Assembly (NCBI GenBank): GCA_047629355.1
Contig: JBLHWU010000127.1
Location: forward strand, 1 to 18,978
Reading direction: 5' to 3'
From: CAYUNA01 sp047629355
Lineage (GTDB): Bacteria > Bacteroidota > Bacteroidia > Chitinophagales > Saprospiraceae
DNA: 18,978 nucleotides
Shown here: positions 8,420 through 15,059 of the stretch, one piece after another
Layout: each line of letters starts with the position of its first letter
Numbering within the stretch: the stretch's first letter is position 1
Made by a program: the position numbers and the translations under genes
The notes under the pieces: model-generated
Seen by the model: only the letters and a program-made list of their open reading frames with translations
What the model was told of the DNA's origin: nothing
The model's database searches: none

Positions 8420-8983
8420 ATGAAAAAAATTATTGCTACGCTTTTTACATTAAATATATTACTTGCTCAAAGTTTTGGACAGGAAACACCCACTCCCCTA
8501 TCGCCGATTTGGACAGTAAATTTTGTTCCTTTTGGAAGCGCCATCATTGGTGAATTCCCAATTTCTAAAAAATCAACCATTCGCGCAGAAATCGGCGGGG
8601 TGATGACTGTGGCAGGTGGTGAAATTAGCTACAGTAATATTGATGTAGGAGTAGGGTTCTCGCTTTTTGGCAGCATCAATTACCGTTATTATCATTTAGT
8701 AAAAAAAAGAACAGACCCTGCAAAATACTTGTACAACTCTGGTAATTTCATCTTCGGACAGGTACTCTACTACGCGCCACCGCTTTGGAAAAATGATAAA
8801 TTTAACTTTGAAAGTCGGACTTCTATAGGCGCTGGATATGGATTGCAAAGGGTTTTAAAAAACCGTTTTGTCTTTTCTATTGGTCTTGGATTGGGCTATT
8901 ATTTACCACAAAAGGATGTATTTTTTGTTGGAGATTTGACGCTGGGTATTTTATTGAAACCAAGTAAGAAACTTGGCAAATAA
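8420..8983 (+). CDS. Predicted outer-membrane beta-barrel protein, 187 aa
   Basis: A small exported protein. The signal peptide is MKKIIATLFTLNILLAQSFGQ (cleavage after residue 21). The mature part of about 166 residues is rich in alternating hydrophobic and aromatic strands separated by short turns (ISYSNIDVGVGFSLFGSINYRYYHLV, FESRTSIGAGYGLQRVL, RFVFSIGLGLGYYL, DLTLGILLK). This is the pattern of an eight-strand OmpA-like or OmpX-like barrel, although the usual final aromatic residue is replaced by a basic tail (KPSKKLGK). No enzymatic motif. It stands alone on the plus strand, 236 bp from foldback element A. The specific function is unknown; barrel topology is inferred from the residue pattern. 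Confidence 0.72.
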   Translation: MKKIIATLFTLNILLAQSFGQETPTPLSPIWTVNFVPFGSAIIGEFPISKKSTIRAEIGGVMTVAGGEISYSNIDVGVGFSLFGSINYRYYHLVKKRTDPAKYLYNSGNFIFGQVLYYAPPLWKNDKFNFESRTSIGAGYGLQRVLKNRFVFSIGLGLGYYLPQKDVFFVGDLTLGILLKPSKKLGK

Positions 8984-9014
8984 TAAGGACAATTAACAAG
9001 TCTTGATTAGAAAC

Positions 9015-9045
9015 AAAAAAACGCCGAGGTTCGTTCCCCGACGTT
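9015..9045 (-). terminator. Intrinsic terminator reading the minus strand
   Basis: On the minus strand AACGTCGGGG pairs fully with CCTCGGCGTT (two wobbles, loop AACGAA) and is followed by seven T. On the plus strand the wobbles become A-C mismatches. It therefore best serves the coiled-coil gene 9403-10455, although element B now lies between them. Confidence 0.7.
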
Positions 9046-9077
9046 TAATTAACAGTTTTTAGGATGTCACTGTCTAA

Positions 9078-9236
9078 GAAATGCGAAATAAATAATCTTA
9101 CATTTTTAAGAGGATATTTAGTCCATATTTTTCACTTTAAAAATGCTCATTATATCAACATAAATCGTACTTTCAAATCAAAAACTAGGAACGAAATCTC
9201 TATCTCAAAAAAGTAACTTTATTTAATTCGCGTTCC
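9078..9236 (+). repeat. 159-bp foldback (MITE-like) element, copy B
   Basis: The terminal inverted repeats are GAAATGCGAAATAAATAA at the left and the reverse complement of GGAACGCGAATTAAATAA at the right. The family core is at about 9126-9188. TAA at 9075-9077 and 9237-9239 could be a 3-bp target duplication. It is closest in sequence to copy E (18539-18838) and lacks that copy's internal insertion. Non-coding. Confidence 0.82.
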
Positions 9237-9402
9237 TAAGGAATGCGAAATAGCTAAGGAAAAACGATGTTTGATTCCAACGTTAAGCGGACAAGTTTAG
9301 TTTTGACTGCTGTTTCAAATTGAATTTTAGCCAAAGTAGGATTAAGTAGTGTATAAGCCCCCTAATTACAGTAACCTACTTAATTCTATTTTTCAATTAC
9401 AT

Positions 9403-10455
9403 CTACTTCAAGCTAAAAGTTCCCGCTCCTGATTTATGTCCTTTATTATAAACTTCCACCTGGTAATTGCCTCGCTGAAAAGACATATTTGGTTCCCAAA
9501 TAAAACACAGTTCCGCTTCATCATTCACGTAATCGTATTCTTTTACTTGCGTAAATGGCACTTGTCCACCCGTTTTCTTATCGACAATTTTGCCAGAACC
9601 CAACTCTTCTACTGCCATCGTTTCTCCAATTGGGTTGACGATTCGGATGTAAAATTTCTCCAAACCAGGTTGCGTTACCTCATTCAGAATAGTAGTAAAA
9701 CAAACTTTCAACTGGTCAATAGTCTTCGCATTTTTTTTCTTAATTGGCTTATCTCCCCGCATTTTAAAGCCTTCCACCTTCACGTTCTTAACATTAATAA
9801 CGGAAGCAATATTTACTTTTTTTGTCAATACTTTCTTTTCACTAACCAACATTGCTCTCGCTTGGTCCAACGCTCCATTTTCAGCAATTTTACCATTCAA
9901 ATCTTCTTTTAACAAACTATTGTCCAATTCTAAGGCTTCATTTTTAGCCGCCAATGCTTCGTTTTCTGATAGTAAACTCTCCACTTGTGCGACCAAAGCA
10001 TCCGATTGTGCTTTAAATTCTGCCAACTCTGACCGTACATTCGCTAAATCGCGTTTTTGACGAATCATCTTAGAAACTTTCGTTTTTTGCGTTTTAAGTT
10101 CCGCTTTTTGTTCATCAATCAAAGTATTCAATTCTTCGTTGAGACCACGCATTTCTTCCAACTCTGTCAACGATTCGTTATATTGGTATTCCAATTCAAT
10201 TCGCAATTCATCCGCCTCTTCCAATTGAGCAATTTTAGCTTCTAAAGTTCGGTTAGTCGCCGAATTTTGGTAGGCTTGATAGCCAATAAAGCCCAACATC
10301 AACAATCCCAGTACAAGAACAATCGGAATGAATGCTTTCGTTGAACCCTTTTTCTCAGGTGGTCTATTGTAAATTGGTGGTGTCGTCGTAATCTTAGGTT
10401 TAGTACTCGCAGGAATATTTGTTGCCCTTTTCTCTGGGCCATTTTGATTTGTCAT
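9403..10455 (-). CDS. Single-pass membrane protein with long coiled coil, 350 aa
   Basis: Function unknown. The protein has a proline- and threonine-rich N-terminal tail (residues 1-41), one transmembrane segment at about 42-60 (FIPIVLVLGLLMLGFIGY), a long heptad-rich coiled coil at about 68-215 (LEAKIAQLEEADELRIELEYQYNESL and onward, rich in E, L, K and A), and a C-terminal beta-rich domain at about 220-350 (VKVEGFKMRGDKP, FYIRIVNPIGETMAVEEL, RGNYQVEVYNKG). With a cytoplasmic tail, the coiled coil would carry the C-terminal domain into the periplasm; this topology is inferred. I recall comparable proteins in Saprospiria and Cytophagia as uncharacterised, sometimes labelled SMC-like because of the coil; no SMC ATPase motifs exist here. 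It is transcribed divergently from the BASS transporter gene. It ends in TAG. Confidence 0.83.
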   Translation of the reverse strand: MTNQNGPEKRATNIPASTKPKITTTPPIYNRPPEKKGSTKAFIPIVLVLGLLMLGFIGYQAYQNSATNRTLEAKIAQLEEADELRIELEYQYNESLTELEEMRGLNEELNTLIDEQKAELKTQKTKVSKMIRQKRDLANVRSELAEFKAQSDALVAQVESLLSENEALAAKNEALELDNSLLKEDLNGKIAENGALDQARAMLVSEKKVLTKKVNIASVINVKNVKVEGFKMRGDKPIKKKNAKTIDQLKVCFTTILNEVTQPGLEKFYIRIVNPIGETMAVEELGSGKIVDKKTGGQVPFTQVKEYDYVNDEAELCFIWEPNMSFQRGNYQVEVYNKGHKSGAGTFSLK

Positions 10456-10721
10456 AATTCTAAGTTTTAAATCCTAGTTTTTAAAGTCGTTTAAGCAGGG
10501 TTTCATGCTGCTTACATTTGCTCATAATATAGTTTAGAAATAATAGTCCAAGTAACAGAATTTGCTCTTGACTATATTTGCTCTTGACTATATATCAAAA
10601 AGGTAATGTATTTGAAAAATGTTCAGTCTTGACTATTTTTTCTTTCCTAAAAAAATATTTATTATAAATTATCAAATATTATAAATATCTTTCCAGCAGT
10701 TAGAAAAGCAAAACATTTACA
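10456..10721. promoter_or_regulatory. Divergent promoter region with 16-bp tandem repeat
   Basis: Lies between two divergently transcribed genes. TTTGCTCTTGACTATA occurs twice without a gap (10561-10576, 10577-10592), with degenerate relatives at about 10517 (TTTGCTCATAATATA) and 10625 (TCTTGACTAT). On the plus strand, TTG at 10584-10586 and TGTATTTG at 10607-10614 are 20 bp apart and approximate the Bacteroidota -33/-7 pair, giving a leader of about 100 nt for the transporter gene. The repeats overlap this candidate promoter and could be regulator sites; that is inference. Confidence 0.45.
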
Positions 10722-11624
10722 ATGAATGAAATTGATTTAGTACGAATCAACTTTAACCCCGACCAATTATTTTTACTCAATATTTGCCTCGCTTTTTTGA
10801 TGTTTGGCATCGCTTTGGACATCAAGTGGCAAGATTTTGGTCGCTTACTTAGCAACCCAAAAGCGCCGTTAATTGGGCTATTTTCGGAGTACATTATACT
10901 GCCGCTGATTACGGTAATCTTAGTCTTTGTCTTCCAACCTCCGCCGAGTTTGGTATTGGGCATGCTACTATTAGCAGTCTGTCCAGGCGGTACGACTTCC
11001 AATTTCATGGTACACTTGTCGGGCGCAAATTCCGCTTTATCCGTATTGTTGACCTCCATCACGACCTTGGGTGCTATCTTTATCACACCCATATTTTTCA
11101 CTTTTTTAACCAATTTAATTCCAAGCGTTGCAGATTTAGAGACGGTTATTGCGGTATCGCCTTTTGAAATGATGAAAACCATTTTTCAGCTTCTAATCGT
11201 TCCCGTGGGTATTGGGATGTGGTTGAATGCGCAGTTCCCAAATTTCACTAAAAAAGTCGAGCCGTTCATCAAAACCTTATCTTTAATTATCTTCGTTTCC
11301 TTCGTTTTTTTTGCGGTTTATGCTAATTTTGAATATATCAAAGGATACGTTCATATGGTGTTTTTTATAGTTTTGGCACACAACGGGCTGGCCTTATTAT
11401 TGGGCTATTATTTTTCAAAATGGTACAATCTGAAAGAAGCCGATGCCCGCGCAATTTCTATCGAAACAGGAATTCAAAACTCCGGCTTGGCACTAATTAT
11501 CGTCTTCAACTTTTTTGATGGCTTAGGTGGCATGGCTATCATTGTCGCGTGGTGGGGCGTATGGCATTTAATTTCAGGTATTTTATTGGCGACTTACTGG
11601 AAACGGTCAGCGAATAAACAATAA
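10722..11624 (+). CDS. Bile acid:sodium symporter (BASS) family transporter, 300 aa
   Basis: An inner-membrane secondary transporter with about nine or ten hydrophobic helices and almost no soluble domain. Family hallmarks are visible: the sodium-site motif CPGGTTSN at residues 87-94 in the first half, and ETGIQNSGLAL at 248-258 in the second half, matching the paired crossover motifs of NTCP/ASBT-type proteins. The 300-residue length is normal. Bacterial members move organic anions with sodium; known plant and bacterial relatives carry pyruvate, pantoate and bile acids, so the substrate here cannot be named. Divergent from the coiled-coil gene; 112 bp separate its stop from the next plus-strand gene, so co-transcription is possible. 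The start at 10722 is the only nearby in-frame ATG and leaves a short cytoplasmic N-terminus. Confidence 0.9.
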   Translation: MNEIDLVRINFNPDQLFLLNICLAFLMFGIALDIKWQDFGRLLSNPKAPLIGLFSEYIILPLITVILVFVFQPPPSLVLGMLLLAVCPGGTTSNFMVHLSGANSALSVLLTSITTLGAIFITPIFFTFLTNLIPSVADLETVIAVSPFEMMKTIFQLLIVPVGIGMWLNAQFPNFTKKVEPFIKTLSLIIFVSFVFFAVYANFEYIKGYVHMVFFIVLAHNGLALLLGYYFSKWYNLKEADARAISIETGIQNSGLALIIVFNFFDGLGGMAIIVAWWGVWHLISGILLATYWKRSANKQ

Positions 11625-11736
11625 GTAAAAAGAATGTTTGCTCATTGCCCGTTTCTCTCTCCTAAAACAGATAGTTACAAAATAAAGTAATATATTAGTG
11701 TTCTCTTTTCAATGATTGAAGTTCAATTCTATTTTT

Positions 11737-12327
11737 ATGAAAAAAATCTACACTTTATTTGTTTTCTTTTTCACATTAAACTGCACCCTTTTTGCCACTC
11801 AAAACCCTGGATTTATCATCACTAAAGATGCTAAAATTATTACTGGAAAAGTCGCGGATATTTTTTATTCTAACTGGAAAACAGAGTTGGTTTTTATTAA
11901 TGAAATGGGCCGACGTTATAATTTTCCGCCTGCCCTTATTAAAGGTTTTGCGATAAATACGGGTAGCGAAATTGTTGAGTTCGAAAGCAAATTTCAAAAA
12001 GGGCAATGGCGATTTTTAAAAATTTTGGAAAAAGGGAAAAACTTAACCCTGTATCGTTCGCCTTCCGTAAAGACGCAAAGATTAGCACAGAATTACAGCA
12101 ATCAACAAATCATCAAAAAGAATGTCAGAGAATATTGGTTGGAAGTTCAAAAAGACAATCCTATTCGAATTTACCCAATTAGCTACAAAAAACAGTTGAG
12201 AATGTTCCTTGCCAATCAGCCAACTTTACTTGATAAACTGGGACAAAAAGGCTATAAATTTAGAGATTTACAAAAGATAATCATAGAATATAATGACCTG
12301 ATTGAAAGAAAATTGACAGCTATTTAA
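11737..12327 (+). CDS. Exported protein of unknown function, 196 aa
   Basis: The start is set at the ATG at 11737 because it opens a signal peptide (MKKIYTLFVFFFTLNCTLFATQ, cleavage near residue 22); a TTG further upstream at 11716 would lengthen it without benefit. The signal has a cysteine (LNC) but a poor lipobox, so lipidation is doubtful. The mature part begins with a short beta-rich segment, PGFIITKDAKIITGKVADIFYSNWKTELVFINEMG, resembling the small beta domains seen at the front of many Bacteroidota envelope proteins (a descriptive likeness only). The remainder is basic and helical (KILEKGKNLTLYRSP, YKFRDLQKIIIEYNDLIERKL). I do not recognise a family with a known role. It lies downstream of the BASS transporter, and its stop codon lies inside a strong hairpin (12315-12346). 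Confidence 0.75.
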   Translation: MKKIYTLFVFFFTLNCTLFATQNPGFIITKDAKIITGKVADIFYSNWKTELVFINEMGRRYNFPPALIKGFAINTGSEIVEFESKFQKGQWRFLKILEKGKNLTLYRSPSVKTQRLAQNYSNQQIIKKNVREYWLEVQKDNPIRIYPISYKKQLRMFLANQPTLLDKLGQKGYKFRDLQKIIIEYNDLIERKLTAI

Positions 12328-12346
12328 TAGCGATTAAATAGCTGTC
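12315..12346 (+). terminator. Hairpin overlapping the stop codon of the 196-aa gene
   Basis: GACAGCTATTTAAT (12315-12328) and ATTAAATAGCTGTC (12333-12346) form a perfect 14-bp stem with loop AGCG. The stop codon TAA lies within the left arm. Its last four bases overlap the next hairpin (12343-12383). No T run. Confidence 0.55.
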
Positions 12347-12383
12347 TATACATGGTGATTTTGAAAATCATCATGTATAGACA
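12343..12383 (+). terminator. Long hairpin after the 196-aa gene
   Basis: A 20-bp arm beginning TGTCTATACATGG pairs with its partner ending TGTATAGACA, with one G-U wobble on the plus strand and a single unpaired G at the turn. It lacks a T run. It shares the CATGGTGATTTT core with the hairpin at 6767-6797. Confidence 0.6.
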
Positions 12384-12414
12384 AGTATCAAATAAATTTC
12401 CACCCTTAACTATC

Positions 12415-12443
12415 TTTCAAAAAAGATAATTATTCTATTTTTG
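12415..12443 (+). promoter_or_regulatory. Candidate mapA promoter
   Basis: TATTTTTG at 12436-12443 matches the Bacteroidota -7 consensus TAnnTTTG. TTTC at 12415-12418 is a weak -33 element at a slightly short spacing. The start of transcription would be near 12450, giving a leader of about 120 nt that contains the palindrome at 12511-12529. Confidence 0.35.
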
Positions 12444-12510
12444 CCTAAAATATCAGCTTACCTTTAATTATTTTACAAACTATCCATTGTTAACCACTAT
12501 TTTCAATAGC

Positions 12511-12529
12511 GATTAGAACGTTTCTAATC
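12511..12529. promoter_or_regulatory. 19-bp palindrome upstream of mapA, possible operator
   Basis: GATTAGAA, CGT, TTCTAATC: perfect 8-bp arms with a 3-bp centre, ending 39 bp before the mapA start codon. The AACGTT core recalls operators of LacI/MalR-type sugar regulators, but no regulator gene is in the window. It could alternatively form a small hairpin in the leader. Confidence 0.4.
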
Positions 12530-12568
12530 CAGAAACATTAGTCTTGTTTACAAATAAGAAATTTCTGC

Positions 12569-14854
12569 ATGAAAGATTACATCATAAAACATCCTTGGAA
12601 AATCATCGAAGAAGGTTTCGACCCAATACTCAACGAAGTCTCAGAAAGCCTATGCAGCATTGGCAACGGACGATTCGGACAGCGCGCCAATTTTGAAGAA
12701 AAATATACAGGTACTTCCTTGCAAGGCAGCTACGTAGCAGGCGTTTATTATCCTGATAAAACCCGCGTAGGCTGGTGGAAAAATGGCTACCCTGACTACT
12801 TTGCAAAAGTACTAAATGCGACTAATTGGATAGGTATTGACGTGAATTTTGACGGTGAAGTCTTGGATTTAGCGGCGTGTACTGTCTCTAATTTCCGGCG
12901 AGAATTGAATATGAAAGCGGGATATTTGGAACGTACTTTTACCGCTCGATTGGTGAATGGTATTGAAGTCGAAATAACTGCCAAACGCTTTTGTAGCATT
13001 GCGGATGATGAAATTGGAGCAATCGAATACCGTTTAAAAGTATTGAGTTATGGTGGAAAATTAACGCTGCGTCCTTACTTGGATGGTAATGTAGAAAATA
13101 AGGATTCTAATTACGATGAAAAATTTTGGGACCCCATTTTAGTAGAAACCAGCTTCCGTCAGGCTTATGTGGCTGTGGAAACAAAGAAGACAGATTTTGA
13201 TGCAAGCACCTTTCAAGTTTGTACCGGGATGCGATTTTCTATTTTTAAAAATGGGAAAGAAATCGAGGAAGATGCTTTTGGATATAAAAAAGCAAAATAC
13301 GCGGGCTGTGGGGTTGAATTTAACGTAACTGAAGGTGATGAGGTTGTTCTATATAAATATGCAAGCATTGTTTCAGATTTAAATTATGACCGTACGGATT
13401 TATTAGCCAGTTGTAAAAAAGCAGTCACCCGTGCATTTGAAACAGGCTTCGATACCCTTTTAAAAAATCAAGCGGACGCATGGGCTGCAAAATGGGAAGA
13501 AGCAGACATCGTCATCGATGGGGATATCTCAGCACAACAAGGTATTCGCTTTAATATTTTTCACTTGTATCAAACGTATACGGGCGAAGATAAACGCTTG
13601 AATATTGGTCCAAAAGGCTTCACTGGCGAGAAATATGGCGGTAGTACTTATTGGGATACCGAGGCCTATTGTCTTCCATTTTATCTGTCAACTGCGAATC
13701 AGCGGGTGGCGCGCCAATTGCTTGTTTATCGGCACAATCATTTACAAAAAGCCATTGAAAATGCAGCGAAATTAGGCTTTAAAAACGGTGCAGCCTTATA
13801 TCCAATGGTGACGATTACGGGTGAAGAATGCCACAATGAATGGGAAATTACCTTTGAAGAAATTCATCGGAATGGTGCAATTGCCTACGCGATTTACGAT
13901 TATGTCAACTATACGGGCGACGAAGATTATTTGTCAGAATATGGCGCGGAAGTCCTAATTGGCATTGCTCGTTTTTGGGCACAGCGGGTACATTTTTCTA
14001 GTCGAAAAGGACAGTATGTAATGCACGGCGTGACGGGTCCAAACGAGTATGACAACAATATGAACAACAACTGGTACACTAATTATATTGCTAAATGGTG
14101 TCTGGAATATACAATGAAAGCAATTGATTTTGTCCAAACCAACGCGCCTGAACAATGGGCAGCGTTGAAGGAAAAAGTTAAATTTTATCCAGCTACGGAA
14201 ACCAATCAGTGGAAAGATATTGCTTCTAAAATGTACTTACCACATGATAAAGAATTGGATGTTTTTGCGCAATCTGATGGCTTTTTTGATAAAGATTGGG
14301 AAAAAACGGTCGCTGATTTGAAACCAGAAGAAACGCCAATTAATCAAAACTGGTCTTGGGATAGAATTTTGCGTTCGGTGTATATCAAGCAGGCGGATGT
14401 CTTGCAAGGGATTTACTTTTTTGAAGATGATTTTTCGGAGGCGGAGATTCGACGCAATTTCAAATTTTATGAACCACGCACCGTCCATGAATCCTCGCTG
14501 TCGCCTTGCGTCCACTCTATTCTTGCCGCTAAATTGGGCATGGAAGACAAAGCCTACGAAATGTACGCGCGGTCTGCCCGACTCGATTTGGACGATTACA
14601 ATAATGATACGGAAGATGGTTTGCACATCACAAGTATGGCGGGCACTTGGTTGGCAGTCATTAAGGGTTTTGCAGGGATGCGGGTGAAAGATGGGCAGTT
14701 GCATTTCACGCCGATGTTACCAGAAAATTGGACTTCGTTTGCTTTTAAAATTCGATGGCGAGACTATCTTTTAGAGGTAAAAATAACGACGGACGGGGTC
14801 AATTTTACAGAAGCAGATGGGAAAGATGCGCCTGTTGTTATTAATGAGCAATGA
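12569..14854 (+). CDS. mapA: Maltose phosphorylase, glycoside hydrolase family 65, 761 aa
   Basis: Cytoplasmic enzyme that splits maltose with phosphate into beta-D-glucose 1-phosphate and glucose. No signal peptide. The N-terminal region (residues 1-270: HPWKIIEEGFDP, GNGRFGQRANFEE, SLQGSYVAGVYYPDKTRVGWWKNGYP) is the beta-sandwich domain of the family and closely resembles the characterised lactobacillus maltose phosphorylase as I recall it. The (alpha/alpha)6 catalytic domain carries YWDTEAY (W362, D363, E365) and HGVTGPNEYDNN, in which E493 is the expected catalytic acid. HESSLS (H640-S645) is the expected phosphate-binding loop. The C-terminal segment GMRVKDGQLHFTPMLPENW is the small beta domain. 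The length fits the family (about 750-770). Kojibiose or trehalose phosphorylase is less likely given the N-terminal similarity. The usual partner, beta-phosphoglucomutase, is not in the window. The gene stands alone with its own leader and ends in TGA. Confidence 0.92.
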   Translation: MKDYIIKHPWKIIEEGFDPILNEVSESLCSIGNGRFGQRANFEEKYTGTSLQGSYVAGVYYPDKTRVGWWKNGYPDYFAKVLNATNWIGIDVNFDGEVLDLAACTVSNFRRELNMKAGYLERTFTARLVNGIEVEITAKRFCSIADDEIGAIEYRLKVLSYGGKLTLRPYLDGNVENKDSNYDEKFWDPILVETSFRQAYVAVETKKTDFDASTFQVCTGMRFSIFKNGKEIEEDAFGYKKAKYAGCGVEFNVTEGDEVVLYKYASIVSDLNYDRTDLLASCKKAVTRAFETGFDTLLKNQADAWAAKWEEADIVIDGDISAQQGIRFNIFHLYQTYTGEDKRLNIGPKGFTGEKYGGSTYWDTEAYCLPFYLSTANQRVARQLLVYRHNHLQKAIENAAKLGFKNGAALYPMVTITGEECHNEWEITFEEIHRNGAIAYAIYDYVNYTGDEDYLSEYGAEVLIGIARFWAQRVHFSSRKGQYVMHGVTGPNEYDNNMNNNWYTNYIAKWCLEYTMKAIDFVQTNAPEQWAALKEKVKFYPATETNQWKDIASKMYLPHDKELDVFAQSDGFFDKDWEKTVADLKPEETPINQNWSWDRILRSVYIKQADVLQGIYFFEDDFSEAEIRRNFKFYEPRTVHESSLSPCVHSILAAKLGMEDKAYEMYARSARLDLDDYNNDTEDGLHITSMAGTWLAVIKGFAGMRVKDGQLHFTPMLPENWTSFAFKIRWRDYLLEVKITTDGVNFTEADGKDAPVVINEQ

Positions 14855-14855
14855 G

Positions 14856-14885
14856 TAATTGTAATTGTAATTGTAATTGTAATTG
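14856..14885. repeat. TAATTG hexanucleotide tandem repeat
   Basis: Five perfect TAATTG units directly after the mapA stop codon (14852-14854), continuing into TAAG. Such simple repeats can change length by slippage; here it lies outside coding sequence. Confidence 0.9.
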
Positions 14886-15024
14886 TAAGTTCAAACTGAC
14901 TTCAGATACAGTATGCACACGTGCCATTTTTTCAATGAAAATGCCTGGTTTGCTTAAAATTTATTAAAGTACAGGCAAAAAATATACGTATATACATTAT
15001 TATATAAAGTCAGTTTTAACTTAC
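14885..15024. repeat. 140-bp foldback element between convergent genes
   Basis: GTAAGTTCAAACTGACTT (14885-14902) is repeated inverted at 15007-15024 with one mismatch. Inside are smaller inverted matches (GCCTG/CAGGC, TATACGTATA). No coding capacity. The arms differ from the 160-bp family. It lies between mapA and the broken DUF3108 gene and may act as a bidirectional transcription stop. No target duplication could be identified. Confidence 0.6.
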
Positions 15025-15059
15025 GAGCAATTACAAACGCTGTATTTAATTGCTCATTT

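Larger units (their letters stand above)
8984..9402. other. Convergent intergenic region with terminator and foldback element B
   Basis: Lies between the plus beta-barrel gene and the minus coiled-coil gene. It holds a minus-reading terminator (9015-9045) and foldback element B (9078-9236). Just right of B, the sequence 9222-9247 is itself nearly palindromic around CCTAAGG, as if another decayed element end abuts it. 9260-9400 shows nothing recognisable. Confidence 0.6.

Noticed and set aside
8296..8553. 85-aa plus-strand open frame upstream of the beta-barrel gene
   Set aside because: Overlaps the signal peptide region of the beta-barrel gene in another frame and shows no recognisable protein pattern.
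9436..9912. 158-aa plus-strand open frame
   Set aside because: Antisense to the coiled-coil gene; Phe- and Asn-rich composition arises from the Glu/Lys/Leu codons on the other strand.
10700..11182. 160-aa minus-strand open frame
   Set aside because: Antisense to the BASS transporter, whose family motifs are unmistakable.
14237..14704. 155-aa minus-strand open frame
   Set aside because: Antisense to the C-terminal part of mapA, including the conserved HESSLS region.
14856..14885. CRISPR-like short repeats
   Set aside because: Units are 6 bp without spacers; this is a microsatellite. No cas gene is present.
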